This document shows, one piece after another, positions 44,832-54,157 of a stretch of DNA of 64,000 nt. Under the pieces are notes generated by a model. It saw nothing but the letters and a program-made list of their open reading frames with translations. It was not told the DNA's origin and ran no database searches. Position numbers and translations under genes: made by a program. Every line of letters begins with the position of its first letter. The stretch's first letter is position 1. Origin of the DNA: Hyphomicrobiales bacterium (GTDB taxonomy: Bacteria > Pseudomonadota > Alphaproteobacteria > Rhizobiales > Rhizobiaceae); the NCBI GenBank assembly GCA_900471605.1, contig UCEY01000002.1, positions 1-64,000 of the forward strand, read 5' to 3'.

Positions 44832-46334
44832 ATGTTTGGAAAACGCGGAAACGAGGGATTTGGGAAGAGCGGCGGCTTGGCTTCGCCGCCACCGGCTGCT
44901 GCGTCCGCTTCGGCGGCGCCTGTCGTGGCGCGGCCGGCCGCTCCGGAAATCCTTGCCGAGCCGATGCGCGATCCCGCCACCCAGCGCCAGCAGGTCGCTT
45001 CGCCGCCGCCGCTCGCGCCGCAGTCACCGGCCCGCAAGCGGCCGGCGCGCACGGAACTCTATTACGATACCAAGAGCCAGGTCTTCTCGGCGCTGATCGA
45101 CACGATCGACCTGTCCCAGCTCGCCAAGCTCGATGCCGAGAGCGCGCGCGAGGAAATCCGCGATATCGTCAACGATATCATCACCATCAAGAACTTCGCG
45201 ATGTCGATCTCCGAGCAGGAGGAACTGCTCGAGGATATCTGCAACGACGTTCTGGGCTACGGTCCGCTGGAGCCGCTGCTCGCGCGTGACGACATCGCCG
45301 ACATCATGGTCAACGGCGCCGGCCAGACCTTCATCGAAGTCGGCGGCAAGACGATCGAATCCGATATCCGCTTCCGCGACAATGCCCAGCTCCTGTCGGT
45401 CTGCCAGCGCATCGTCAGCCAGGTCGGCCGCCGCGTCGATGAATCCTCGCCGATCTGCGACGCGCGCCTGCCCGACGGTTCGCGTGTCAACGTCATCGCG
45501 CCGCCGCTTGCGATCGACGGGCCGGCACTGACCATTCGTAAGTTCAAGAAGGACAAGCTGAACCTCGACCAGCTCGTCAAGTTCGGTGCGATCACCCCGG
45601 AAGGGGCGACGCTCCTGCAGATCATCGGCCGCGTCCGTTGCAACATCGTCATCTCGGGCGGTACCGGCTCGGGCAAGACGACGCTTCTGAACTGCCTGAC
45701 CAACTATATCGACAAGGAAGAGCGGGTCATCACCTGCGAGGATACCGCCGAACTGCAGCTGCAGCAGCCGCATGTGGTCCGCCTTGAAACCCGCCCTCCC
45801 AACATCGAAGGCGAAGGCGAGATCACCATGCGCGATCTCGTCAAGAACTGCCTGCGTATGCGCCCTGAACGCATCATCGTCGGCGAAGTGCGCGGACCTG
45901 AGGTCTTCGACCTTCTGCAGGCGATGAACACCGGCCACGACGGCTCGATGGGGACGATCCACGCCAACACGCCGCGCGAATGCCTGAGCCGTATGGAATC
46001 GATGATCGCCATGGGCGGTTATTCGCTACCGGCCAAGACGGTGCGCGAGATCATCACCGGCTCGATCGACGTCATCATCCAGGCGGCCCGCCTGCGCGAC
46101 GGTTCGCGCCGCATCACCCAGATCACCGAAGTGGTCGGCATGGAAGGCGACGTGATCGTCACCCAGGACCTGATGCGCTACGAGATCGACGGCGAGGATG
46201 CGAATGGCCGCCTGATCGGCAGGCACATGTCGACCGGCATCGTGAAGCCGTATTTCTGGGATCGCGCCCGGTATTACAACGAGGAAAAGCGCCTTTCCGC
46301 CGCCCTCGACGCGATGGAAAAAACCAAGGACTGA
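44832..46334 (+). CDS. cpaF: Pilus assembly ATPase CpaF
   Basis: CpaF is the cytoplasmic hexameric secretion ATPase (TadA) that drives Flp pilus extension. The 500-aa product has an Ala/Pro-rich flexible N-terminus (about 15-75), the N-terminal domain containing DIADIMVNG and the RecA-like core with Walker [15 protein letters not shown] (274-287), the Asp box CEDTAELQL, Walker [15 protein letters not shown] and the His box [12 protein letters not shown]. All motifs are intact. AGGA is near the start, and cpaE ends 15 nt before. Confidence 0.95.
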   Translation: MFGKRGNEGFGKSGGLASPPPAAASASAAPVVARPAAPEILAEPMRDPATQRQQVASPPPLAPQSPARKRPARTELYYDTKSQVFSALIDTIDLSQLAKLDAESAREEIRDIVNDIITIKNFAMSISEQEELLEDICNDVLGYGPLEPLLARDDIADIMVNGAGQTFIEVGGKTIESDIRFRDNAQLLSVCQRIVSQVGRRVDESSPICDARLPDGSRVNVIAPPLAIDGPALTIRKFKKDKLNLDQLVKFGAITPEGATLLQIIGRVRCNIVISGGTGSGKTTLLNCLTNYIDKEERVITCEDTAELQLQQPHVVRLETRPPNIEGEGEITMRDLVKNCLRMRPERIIVGEVRGPEVFDLLQAMNTGHDGSMGTIHANTPRECLSRMESMIAMGGYSLPAKTVREIITGSIDVIIQAARLRDGSRRITQITEVVGMEGDVIVTQDLMRYEIDGEDANGRLIGRHMSTGIVKPYFWDRARYYNEEKRLSAALDAMEKTKD

Positions 46335-46347
46335 GGAGCAGGGTTCC

Positions 46348-47361
46348 ATGTTCGGGCTGGATATCAATGTCGTGGCGATCATCGCCCTCGTGGCGGTCGC
46401 CGCGGCTGCGGTCTGCTACGGGCTGTTGTTCTCCCGCATGGAAGTCGAAAAGAAGGCCGATAGCCGGCTGAGCCGGGTCAAGTCGGCCGAAACCGACCTG
46501 AACAAGGTCAAGGCGGCCCGCGACCGCGTGCAGGAGCTCTCCAAGCGCCGCAAGTCCATGCAGGACTCCATCAAGGACCTGGAGAAGAAGCAGGAAGAGA
46601 AGAACAGGAAGATGGGCGACGGCAGCTTGAAGTCCAAGCTTGCCCAGACCGGCCTGTCCCTGACGATGGGCCGCTTCTCCATGTTCAGCATCCTCTTCGG
46701 TGTCTTCGTCTTCCTCGTGACCTTGATCGCCGGTCTGCCGCTCTTGGCGGCCGTTGGCGCCGCCTTCGTCAGCGCGGTCGGCCTGCCGCGCTGGATTGTC
46801 GGTTTCCTGGTCAAGCGCCGGCAGAAGAAGTTCCTGGAGGAATTTCCGAACGCGCTCGACGTCATGGTTCGCTCGATCAAATCCGGTCTGCCGCTCAACG
46901 ATGCGATGCGCCTGATCGCTTCCGACGGACAGGAGCCGGTAAAGACCGAATTCCGCCGGGTGATCGAATCGCAGCAGGTCGGCCTGAGCATTCCGGAGGC
47001 CTGCACGCGCATGATGATGACCATGCCGCTGCCGGAAGTGAATTTCTTCGCGATCGTCATCACCATTCAGGGCCAGGCCGGCGGCAATCTGTCCGAGGCA
47101 ATCGGCAACCTTTCCAAAGTGCTGCGCGAGCGCAAGAAGATGAAGGCCAAGGTGAGCGCTCTCTCGATGGAAGCAAAAGCCTCGGCCGCGATCATCGGGG
47201 CGCTGCCCTTCATTGTTTCGCTGCTCGTCTACCTGACGTCCCCCCAATATATCTCGATCATCTTCACCGATCCGCGCGGACATCTGATCCTTCTGATTTC
47301 CGGCGTCTGGATGTCGATCGGCATCTTTGTCATGCGCAACATGATCAATTTCGATATCTGA
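46348..47361 (+). CDS. tadB: Tad/Flp pilus inner-membrane platform protein TadB
   Basis: TadB pairs with TadC as the membrane platform contacted by CpaF, resembling half of the type II GspF. The 337-aa product has a short N-terminal helix, a long charged coiled-coil-like stretch (about 40-95, rich in K/E/R) and the GspF-type segment (EFPNALDVMVRSIKSGLPL; IQGQAGGNLSEAIGNLSKVLRERKK). Further helices lie at the C-terminus. GAGGAG is ahead of the ATG; spacing to cpaF is 13 nt. Confidence 0.93.
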   Translation: MFGLDINVVAIIALVAVAAAAVCYGLLFSRMEVEKKADSRLSRVKSAETDLNKVKAARDRVQELSKRRKSMQDSIKDLEKKQEEKNRKMGDGSLKSKLAQTGLSLTMGRFSMFSILFGVFVFLVTLIAGLPLLAAVGAAFVSAVGLPRWIVGFLVKRRQKKFLEEFPNALDVMVRSIKSGLPLNDAMRLIASDGQEPVKTEFRRVIESQQVGLSIPEACTRMMMTMPLPEVNFFAIVITIQGQAGGNLSEAIGNLSKVLRERKKMKAKVSALSMEAKASAAIIGALPFIVSLLVYLTSPQYISIIFTDPRGHLILLISGVWMSIGIFVMRNMINFDI

Positions 47362-47373
47362 GGGGATAGAGCG

Positions 47374-48351
47374 ATGGGACTGGCAACAACGCTGACCGAT
47401 CCGACCACGCTTCTTGCCATCCTGGTGGCAGTGGCGGTTTTTGCCACCCTCTACACGCTGGCGAGCCCTTTCCTTGAAAAGGGGGATCTCGACAAGCGAA
47501 TGAAGGCCGTCTCCACCGAGCGCGAACAGATCCGCGCCCGCGAACGTGCCCGCATGAACTCCGAACAGTCGAAGACGTCGCTGCGTGCGCAGAACAACCA
47601 GTCGGTCCGCCAGATCGTCGAGCGGTTCAATCTGCGCAAGGCGCTGGTGGACGACAATACCGTCAACAGGCTGCGTGCCGCGGGCTTGAGGTCGCAGAAC
47701 GCCCTCAACATGTTCCTGCTGGCGCGTTTCCTGTTGCCTTTCGTTTTCCTCGCGGCCGCCGTCGTCTGGATCTTCGTGCTCGGCAACCTTGCCACGCGGC
47801 CGTTCCCGATCCGGATGCTGGCGGCGATCGTCGTCGCCTATATCGGTTTCTACGCGCCCAATATCTACGTTTCGAACCTCGTGAAAAAGCGCCAGGCCTC
47901 GATCAAGCGGGCCTGGCCCGATGCGCTCGACCTGATGCTGATCTGCGTCGAATCGGGGATTTCCATGGAAGCGGCGATGCGCCGCGTTGCCGAGGAAATG
48001 GCGCAGGCCTCGCCGCCGCTCGCCGAAGAAATGGTGCTGACGACGGCCGAGCTCTCCTTCCTGCAGGACCGCCGCACCGCACTCGAAAATCTCGGCATCC
48101 GCACCCAGCTCGAAATCGTCCGGGCCGTCACCCAGGCGCTGATCCAGGCGGAGCGTTACGGTACTCCGATCGCCTCGGCGTTGCGCGTGCTCGCCCAGGA
48201 AGGCCGGGACGAGCGTATGAACGAGGCGGAGAAGAAAGCCGCCGCCCTGCCGCCGAAGCTGACCGTGCCGATGATCCTGTTCTTCCTGCCAGTGCTGATC
48301 GCCGTCATTCTCGGCCCGGCCGGCATCCAGGTCGCCGACAAGTTCCACTAG
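47374..48351 (+). CDS. tadC: Tad/Flp pilus inner-membrane platform protein TadC
   Basis: The 325-aa product is the second GspF-like platform protein. It has a membrane helix (about 7-28), an acidic/basic linker, two helices (about 110-160) and the GspF segment AWPDALDLMLICVESGISMEAAMRRVAEE with the ALIQAERYGTPIASALRVLAQE motif, then a C-terminal helix (LTVPMILFFLPVLIAVILGPA). GAGGGG precedes the ATG, 12 nt after tadB. It is the last large gene of the pilus operon. Confidence 0.93.
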   Translation: MGLATTLTDPTTLLAILVAVAVFATLYTLASPFLEKGDLDKRMKAVSTEREQIRARERARMNSEQSKTSLRAQNNQSVRQIVERFNLRKALVDDNTVNRLRAAGLRSQNALNMFLLARFLLPFVFLAAAVVWIFVLGNLATRPFPIRMLAAIVVAYIGFYAPNIYVSNLVKKRQASIKRAWPDALDLMLICVESGISMEAAMRRVAEEMAQASPPLAEEMVLTTAELSFLQDRRTALENLGIRTQLEIVRAVTQALIQAERYGTPIASALRVLAQEGRDERMNEAEKKAAALPPKLTVPMILFFLPVLIAVILGPAGIQVADKFH

Positions 48352-48537
48352 GACGACGTCTCGCCGACGCCCGGTTTCGGATGGAACCGGGACCTGTGCC
48401 GATTGTTGAACGTGACATGAACTCCCGTTTCAGACGGGGTTCAGCGTGACCGGCCCAATATCCTCCCCATCAGCTCGGACGACCGCCCTTTCAAGACGAA
48501 CCGGCCGGCGAGCGAAACATATTCGGAGGATCATAGG

Positions 48538-48609
48538 GTGCTGACACGGCTTTGCATAAATCTCGTCCTGATCGGTGGCATCATCACCGTCGTTTCGCGT
48601 CTGATTTAA
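48538..48609 (+). CDS. 23-aa putative membrane peptide after tadC
   Basis: A GTG frame of 72 nt encodes a hydrophobic peptide (MLTRLCINLVLIGGIITVVSRLI if GTG reads Met), essentially a single transmembrane helix with Arg at both ends and one Cys. GGAGG lies 8 nt before the GTG and no other gene overlaps. It lies 186 nt after tadC and 31 nt before the terminator stem, so it could be the last gene of the pilus transcript. The peptide is too short to identify by similarity. Confidence 0.45.
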   Translation: MLTRLCINLVLIGGIITVVSRLI

Positions 48610-48639
48610 AGGCATCGAAAGGACAGTCCCGGAAACAGG

Positions 48640-48664
48640 AAAACCGGCGCATGGCCGGTTTTTT
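48640..48664. terminator. Bidirectional terminator between tadC side and tadD
   Basis: AAAACCGGC and GCCGGTTTT pair around a 5-nt loop (GCATG), with TT following on the plus strand and a matching A/T end on the minus. The stem is strong and is placed between two convergent gene groups (tadC/23-aa ORF and tadD). Confidence 0.88.
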
Positions 48665-48686
48665 GTTGGAATGACGGGAGCGCCGA

Positions 48687-49523
48687 TCAGTTCGTATTGC
48701 CGGGCTTGCCCTTGCCATCCTTGTCGGCGAGCTTTGCCCAGGAGTTCTGCTGGGACAGCATCGAGCGAAGATAGGTGACGTTGGCGTCCGCCTGCTGCTG
48801 CGAGAGTTCCCGGCGGGCGATCTGCTCGGCTTCCGCGAAACGGCCCTGCAGGCCGACCACGAGAGCGAGGTTCTGCCGGACGCGGCTGTCGGCGGCCGGC
48901 TGCCCGGCGGCATTGCGCATGTAGGTTTCCGCCGTCTTCAGATCACCGGAAAGCACGTAGGACATTCCGAGATTGGACATCACGCTCGGTTCGTTCGGCT
49001 GGGCATCGAGCGCCATGCGATATTTCTGGCGGGCCTCGGCCGAACGGCCGAGCTGATCGAGCACGGCGCCTTCGGCGGAATAAAGCCGCCAGTCGGGATG
49101 GTCAGGTGTCTGGGCGCGGTTGATCGTGGCAAGCGCCTGTTCGAGCTGGCCTGCGCCTGCCTGCGCCTTGCCATAGGCCGCCAGCACGTCGCGGTCGGCG
49201 GGATGGGCGATCGCCACCTGCTGCATCACCGCAAGTGCCTGCGCGTTCTTGCCCGTCATGCCGAGCACGGTTGCATAGCGCAGCCCGATTTCCTTGTTCT
49301 TGGGATCGCGGGCATAGCTGTCGCCGACCGATTTCTCGGTGCTCGCGAGGTCGCCCGCGTTCATGCCGTCCATGGAGGCGGGCGAGGTCCTCGGGATCGA
49401 GCCCGTCGTCGCGACATCGCGCTTGGTCGCGCAGCCGGTGACCGAGAGTGCGGCAAGAAGCGCGAAGGCGGCGGTCTGGGCGAGGCGGGTCTTGCGAGGC
49501 GTCAGGGCTGCGGAAGCGGTCAT
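48687..49523 (-). CDS. tadD: TPR lipoprotein TadD
   Basis: TadD is a tetratricopeptide-repeat lipoprotein needed for secretin assembly in Flp pili. The 278-aa product has a lipobox LSVTGC (Cys31) and several TPR helices (GLRYATVLGMTGKNAQALAVM; VLAAYGKAQAGAGQLEQALAT; SNLGMSYVLSGDLKTAETYM). It is on the opposite strand to the other pilus genes and converges with them at a shared terminator. ATG 49523 starts the signal sequence; an earlier in-frame start to 49592 exists but without a clear ribosome-binding site. Confidence 0.88.
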   Translation of the reverse strand: MTASAALTPRKTRLAQTAAFALLAALSVTGCATKRDVATTGSIPRTSPASMDGMNAGDLASTEKSVGDSYARDPKNKEIGLRYATVLGMTGKNAQALAVMQQVAIAHPADRDVLAAYGKAQAGAGQLEQALATINRAQTPDHPDWRLYSAEGAVLDQLGRSAEARQKYRMALDAQPNEPSVMSNLGMSYVLSGDLKTAETYMRNAAGQPAADSRVRQNLALVVGLQGRFAEAEQIARRELSQQQADANVTYLRSMLSQQNSWAKLADKDGKGKPGNTN

Positions 49524-49663
49524 GGGGTGCGGTCTCGTTCGGTCCGGTGCCGCGCCTTGCGAATAGGGAGCGGGCAGATAGCGCATTTCCACTCCAGCAA
49601 TAAACTGTTAACCCTAACAGATCGTTAAGACGAACGATTCCAGCAGCTTCCGAAGGCCCGCCC

Positions 49664-51058
49664 ATGACCCCCTATCAGTATATCGAACGTCCCTCTCCAT
49701 TCGGCGCGAAAGGGGCGGCGACCAGGCCGGTCCATGCCGTGACGCCTGCCGACCTCGATGCGGGCAAGCTCGATGCGGCCGCGCTCGCCTGGGCGAAGGC
49801 GGCGGGCTTCAAGGCGGAAGCCGGCGCGCTGCTTCTGGTGCCAGCGGCAGGTGGTGAGGTGGGCAGCGCCCTGTTCGGCCTCGGCAATGATCCCGCCGAA
49901 GCGCCCTTCATCGCCGGAAAGCTCTCTAAACTCCTGCCCGCCGGCGACTGGCATGTCGAGACCTCGGCGCTCGGCCACGCGCATCTCGCCCTCGGTTACG
50001 GCCTCGGCACCTATGGCTTCAGCCGCTACAAGTCCGAAAAGCCGAAGGATGTCCGGCTTTCGTTCCCGGGCGCGGTCGATGCCGCCGATGTCGAGCGCCA
50101 GCTTGCCGGCGTCTTCCTGGCGCGCGACCTGGTGAACATCCCGACCAACGAGATGGGACCGGTCGAGCTCGAAGCGGCTTTCCGGGCGCTCGGCGAACAT
50201 TACGGCGCGACGGTCACGTCGATCGTCGGCGAGGACCTGCTCCGCCAAAACTTTCCGCTCGTCCACACGGTCGGCCGCGCCAGCGTTTCGGCGCCGCGGC
50301 TGCTCGAAATGCGCTGGGGCGAGAAGGGCCATCCGCGCGTCACCCTGGTCGGCAAGGGCGTCTGCTTCGATACCGGCGGCCTCGACATCAAGGGCGCCGC
50401 CAACATGGCGCTGATGAAGAAGGATATGGGTGGTGCCGCCAATGTCATGGGCCTTGCCCTGATGATCATGGATGCGGGCCTCAAGGTGGACCTGCAGGTT
50501 CTGGTACCGGCCGTCGAGAACTCGATTTCCGGCAATGCCTTCCGGCCGGGCGACATCTACAGGAGCCGCAAGGGCATCACCGTCCAGATCGACAATACCG
50601 ATGCGGAAGGCCGGCTGGTCCTTGCGGATGCGCTCGCCTATGCGGACGAAAACCCGCCGGACCTGATGATCGATATGTCGACGCTGACGGGGGCTGCCCG
50701 CGTCGCGCTCGGCACCGAACTCGCCCCCTATTTCACCGATGACGAAGGGCTTGCCGGCAAGCTGATGGAAGCGGGCCGCGCGGAAGCCGATCCGATGTGG
50801 CGCCTGCCGCTCTGGATGGGCTATGACAAGGACATCCGCTCCCGCGCAGCCGACATCACCAATTCGCCCTCGGGCGGCATGGCCGGCGCAATCACCGCGG
50901 CGCTTTTCCTCAAGCGTTTCGTTACCGCCACCAAAAGCTGGGTACATTTCGATATCTATGCCTGGGTCGCGGCCGACAAGCCGCATGCGCCGGTCGGGGG
51001 CGAGGCCTTCGCCATCCGCGCGCTCTACCGCACGATCCGCGACATGGCGGTGAAATAA
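49664..51058 (+). CDS. pepA: Leucyl aminopeptidase (M17)
   Basis: This is a cytoplasmic di-metal aminopeptidase of 464 aa. The M17 signature NTDAEGRL (311-318) is exact, with metal ligands in VGKGVCFDTGGLDIKG (229-244) and MKKDMGG (251-257). The C-terminal part with SPSGGMAGAITAALFLKRFV is typical. It is divergent from tadD. The start at 49664 has AAGGC upstream. Bacterial M17 enzymes can also bind DNA (as XerA/PepA), but I see no special sign of that here. Confidence 0.93.
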   Translation: MTPYQYIERPSPFGAKGAATRPVHAVTPADLDAGKLDAAALAWAKAAGFKAEAGALLLVPAAGGEVGSALFGLGNDPAEAPFIAGKLSKLLPAGDWHVETSALGHAHLALGYGLGTYGFSRYKSEKPKDVRLSFPGAVDAADVERQLAGVFLARDLVNIPTNEMGPVELEAAFRALGEHYGATVTSIVGEDLLRQNFPLVHTVGRASVSAPRLLEMRWGEKGHPRVTLVGKGVCFDTGGLDIKGAANMALMKKDMGGAANVMGLALMIMDAGLKVDLQVLVPAVENSISGNAFRPGDIYRSRKGITVQIDNTDAEGRLVLADALAYADENPPDLMIDMSTLTGAARVALGTELAPYFTDDEGLAGKLMEAGRAEADPMWRLPLWMGYDKDIRSRAADITNSPSGGMAGAITAALFLKRFVTATKSWVHFDIYAWVAADKPHAPVGGEAFAIRALYRTIRDMAVK

Positions 51059-51159
51059 CTGGACTGAGAAATAAAACGGTTCCGAAACAAACCGGTAAGA
51101 CCTTCGGCTTAAAATCCGCCCGGTATTGAACCAAGGCCGATTTTGAACCGAGGGTCGTG

Positions 51160-51501
51160 ATGCCGGTTGAACTGACCGCCACGGAAGCGCTGGGCCTCTG
51201 GCACCGGGTGTCGCTGGAGCAGGTCCGGCGCGACGGCCGCGATCTGACATTGCGCCAGATGTCCATTCTGCTGCATATTTACCTCGTGCCGCCGCCGCAC
51301 ACGGTGCGCGGGCTGGCCGCTACGCTTGGCGTCACCAAGCCGGTCATCACCCGCGCGCTCGATACGATGGGCGAGATGGGTCTGGTGGACCGCGAGCGCG
51401 ACGAGCGCGACCGCCGCAACGTGGTGATCAAGCGTACGGTGGCCGGCGCGCTCTATCTGGAAAAGCTGGGCGACCTGATCATCCGGGAAGGCCGCCAGTG
51501 A
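51160..51501 (+). CDS. MarR-family regulator
   Basis: The 113-aa product is a short winged-helix protein. The recognition region HTVRGLAATLGVTKPVITRALDTMGEMGLVDRERDERDRRNV (about 47-90, given here in part) is the MarR helix-turn-helix and wing. ATG 51160 has GAGGG upstream; GTG 51157 is also possible. It is followed by the NlpC/P60 gene on the same strand, 35 nt later, which could be a target or partner. The ligand and target are unknown. It is shorter than most MarR proteins (about 140 aa). Confidence 0.8.
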   Translation: MPVELTATEALGLWHRVSLEQVRRDGRDLTLRQMSILLHIYLVPPPHTVRGLAATLGVTKPVITRALDTMGEMGLVDRERDERDRRNVVIKRTVAGALYLEKLGDLIIREGRQ

Positions 51502-51536
51502 TGGGTTGGCGATAGGACGCCTGAAGGGATTAACTG

Positions 51537-52397
51537 ATGACCAAGCCGCTCGACAGACGCCTGCATGCTTTCCGCCCCGATCTCGCCGACGAAATGCTGA
51601 AGGGCAGTGTCGAGGCAGGCCAGTTCGTCCGTGGCGAGCCGGCGCGCATTGCGGTATCCGTCGCTCAGCTGCGCCCGGCGCCGGATCTTGCCCGCGGCGT
51701 CGATACCGAACTGCTTTGGGGTGAAACCGTCCGGGTTTTCGACCGCGCCGATGGTTTTGCCTGGGTGCAGGCCGACCAGGACGGCTATGTCGGCTATCTG
51801 CCGGAAACGATGCTCGCAGGCCCGGACGAGCCGACCCATCGCATCGCCGTGCCGCGCACCTTCCTTTATCCGGAAGCCGAGCTCCGCAAGCCGCCGGTCG
51901 CCGCCCTGTCCATGGGCAGCCGCATCACCGTCGTCGGCGAGGCGGAAACCCGCGGCACCCGCTATTTCATCCTGGCGAATGGCGGGGCAGTGATCGCACG
52001 CCACTGCCTGCCCATCGCCGAGACGCTCGGCGACGACTATGTCGCGGTCGCCGGAAAATTCATCGAGACGCCCTATCTCTGGGGCGGTCGTTCCGGATTC
52101 GGCCTGGATTGCTCGTCGCTGGTGCAACTGGCCCTGATGATGACCGGGCAGTCCGCGCCGCGTGATTCCGACATGCAGGCCTCGCTCGGCAAAGAGATCA
52201 CCCGCATGGAACTTCGCCGCGGCGATCTCGTTTTCTGGGAAGGACATGTCGGCATCATGGAGAATGCCGAGACGCTTCTCCACGCCAACGGCCATACGAT
52301 GAGCGTCGCCCGCGAAAATTTCGCGGCGGCCGTCGAACGGATCGGCTGGCTCTACCAGCAGCCCACCGGCTATCGTCGCTTGGATAACCGCCGATGA
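51537..52397 (+). CDS. NlpC/P60 cysteine peptidase with SH3-like domains
   Basis: The 286-aa product has two SH3-like segments (about 35-95 and 105-155) followed by an NlpC/P60 domain (about 165-275) with catalytic Cys192 in LDCSSLVQ, His237 in WEGHVGIM and a later histidine near 249. These enzymes cleave gamma-D-glutamyl-DAP bonds of peptidoglycan. There is no signal peptide, so it is likely a cytoplasmic recycling peptidase for murein peptides. It overlaps an open frame of the next gene but that gene starts later. Confidence 0.88.
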   Translation: MTKPLDRRLHAFRPDLADEMLKGSVEAGQFVRGEPARIAVSVAQLRPAPDLARGVDTELLWGETVRVFDRADGFAWVQADQDGYVGYLPETMLAGPDEPTHRIAVPRTFLYPEAELRKPPVAALSMGSRITVVGEAETRGTRYFILANGGAVIARHCLPIAETLGDDYVAVAGKFIETPYLWGGRSGFGLDCSSLVQLALMMTGQSAPRDSDMQASLGKEITRMELRRGDLVFWEGHVGIMENAETLLHANGHTMSVARENFAAAVERIGWLYQQPTGYRRLDNRR

Positions 52398-52489
52398 TCA
52401 CGCAAACGTGGTCCTTGCCCCATGGATCGGGAACTCTGCCGTCCATATCTTTTATCCGTCCGCAGGTGTCGTGGATGAGGAGTCGATTG

Positions 52490-52852
52490 ATGCTCAAAGG
52501 TGCATGGATACTGCCGGCCGTTATGCTCGTGGCGCTGCTTGTCGCCGCGCTCGTTCCGGTCGAGGTGTTCGCTGCCGAGCGGCAGGCCTTCCCGCAGGAT
52601 ACGCAGACCTATTTCCGTAACCTGCCCGGCGTCGTGCCGCAGGAGGAACAGGCGAAGAAACAGGCCTATGACTGCACGACCGATATCGAGAATGTCTATC
52701 GAGCCCGGGGCGGCTTCGACATTCTTTATGGCGACGTCATGCCGACCCGGATCTATCGCTGCAAGACGCAAAGCGGCGTGACCTATACCGGCACCCGCAT
52801 GCCCAACAACGAATGGGTGCCCGGCCTCAACCCGCGTCACCTGCCCGAATAG
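52490..52852 (+). CDS. Small secreted protein of unknown function
   Basis: The 120-aa product begins with a signal peptide (about 1-25: MLKGAWILPAVMLVALLVAA onward) and has a mature part with two cysteines (YDCTTD, YRCKTQ). The text YGDVMPTRIYRCKTQSGVTYTGT resembles short periplasmic domains in Rhizobiales, but I do not assign a family. ATG 52490 has AGGAG at a spacing of 7, which decides the start over ATG 52394 (overlapping the NlpC stop) and ATG 52475. A disulphide between the two cysteines is plausible. Confidence 0.7.
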   Translation: MLKGAWILPAVMLVALLVAALVPVEVFAAERQAFPQDTQTYFRNLPGVVPQEEQAKKQAYDCTTDIENVYRARGGFDILYGDVMPTRIYRCKTQSGVTYTGTRMPNNEWVPGLNPRHLPE

Positions 52853-52993
52853 GGTAATCATCGTACAAACGTGGCGCACCCGAAGACCTTATCTTGCGAT
52901 GTGGCGCAAGAGCGCTTCCGCCCATTGACGACCTGCCGCCGCTGCCCCACTACTTTCTGATATACAAATCTTGGCGCACCGGGAGGATAGAAG

Positions 52994-54157
52994 GTGTTCC
53001 ACGCAAGCATGAATTTCGCGCTCGGCGAGGAGGTCGAAGCCGTTCGCGACACGGTCCACCGTTTCGCGCAGGAAAAACTGGGCCCCCGTGCCGAGGAGAT
53101 CGACCGCAGCAACGAATTTGCCCGCGATCTCTGGCCGGAACTGGGCGCGCTCGGCCTGCTCGGCATCACCGCCGATCCGGATTTCGGCGGCTCCGGCCTC
53201 GGTTACCTCGCCCATGTGGTCGCCGTCGAGGAACTGGCCCGCGCTTCGGCCTCGACCTCACTCAGCTACGGCGCGCATTCCAATCTCTGCGTCAACCAGA
53301 TCAACCGCAACGGCAACGCCGAGCAGAAGGCGCGCTACCTGCCGAAACTCTGCTCCGGCGAGCATGTCGGCGCGCTCGCCATGTCCGAGCCGGGTGCGGG
53401 TTCCGACGTCGTGTCGATGAAGCTCCGCGCAGAGAAGCGCGGAGATCGCTATATCCTCAACGGCAGCAAGATGTGGATCACCAACGGCCCTGATGCCGAC
53501 GTCCTGGTAGTATATGCCAAGACCGATCCGACAGCAGGCCCGAAAGGCATCACCGCCTTCCTGATCGAAAAGGGTTTCAAGGGTTTCTCGACCGCCCAGA
53601 AGCTCGACAAGCTCGGCATGCGCGGCTCCAACACCTGCGAACTGGTGTTTGAGGATTGCGAGGTGCCGGCCGAAAACGTCATGGGTGCCGAGGGCGGCGG
53701 CGTGCGCGTGCTGATGTCGGGTCTCGATTACGAGCGCGTGGTACTTTCCGCGATCGGGATCGGAATCATGCACGCCTGCCTCGATGTGGTCATGCCGTAT
53801 GTCCATGAGCGAAAACAGTTCGGCCAGCCGATCGGCGAGTTCCAGCTCATCCAGGCCAAGGTCGCCGACATGTACACGGCGATGAATTCGGCCCGCGCCT
53901 ATGTCTATGCGGTGGCCGCCGCCTGTGATCGCGGCGCGGTGACCAGACAGGATGCCGCCGCCTGCTGCCTCTACGCCTCCGAACAGGCGACCCAGCAGGC
54001 GCTGCAGGCGATCCAGATCCTCGGCGGCAATGGTTATATCAACGACAATCCGACCGGCCGGCTGCTGCGCGACGCCAAGCTGATGGAGATCGGTGCCGGA
54101 ACCTCGGAAATCCGCCGCATGCTGATCGGCCGCGAGCTCTTCAAGGAAACCGCCTGA
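52994..54157 (+). CDS. ivd: Isovaleryl-CoA dehydrogenase
   Basis: The acyl-CoA dehydrogenase oxidises isovaleryl-CoA to 3-methylcrotonyl-CoA using FAD, in leucine degradation (LiuA). The 387-aa product has FAD-binding segments [17 protein letters not shown] (127-143) and [13 protein letters not shown], the catalytic base Glu247 in [10 protein letters not shown], and the C-terminal [22 protein letters not shown]. The Glu position, rather than in the C-terminal helix, marks IVD. GTG 52994 has GGAGG 7 nt upstream; an ATG at 53009 is the alternative. It starts the leucine operon and overlaps mccB by one base. Confidence 0.94.
   Translation: MFHASMNFALGEEVEAVRDTVHRFAQEKLGPRAEEIDRSNEFARDLWPELGALGLLGITADPDFGGSGLGYLAHVVAVEELARASASTSLSYGAHSNLCVNQINRNGNAEQKARYLPKLCSGEHVGALAMSEPGAGSDVVSMKLRAEKRGDRYILNGSKMWITNGPDADVLVVYAKTDPTAGPKGITAFLIEKGFKGFSTAQKLDKLGMRGSNTCELVFEDCEVPAENVMGAEGGGVRVLMSGLDYERVVLSAIGIGIMHACLDVVMPYVHERKQFGQPIGEFQLIQAKVADMYTAMNSARAYVYAVAAACDRGAVTRQDAAACCLYASEQATQQALQAIQILGGNGYINDNPTGRLLRDAKLMEIGAGTSEIRRMLIGRELFKETA

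Noticed and set aside
46159..48348. 729-codon minus-strand open frame
   Set aside because: It is opposite tadB and tadC, which are unmistakable, and the antisense protein is a charged low-complexity product.
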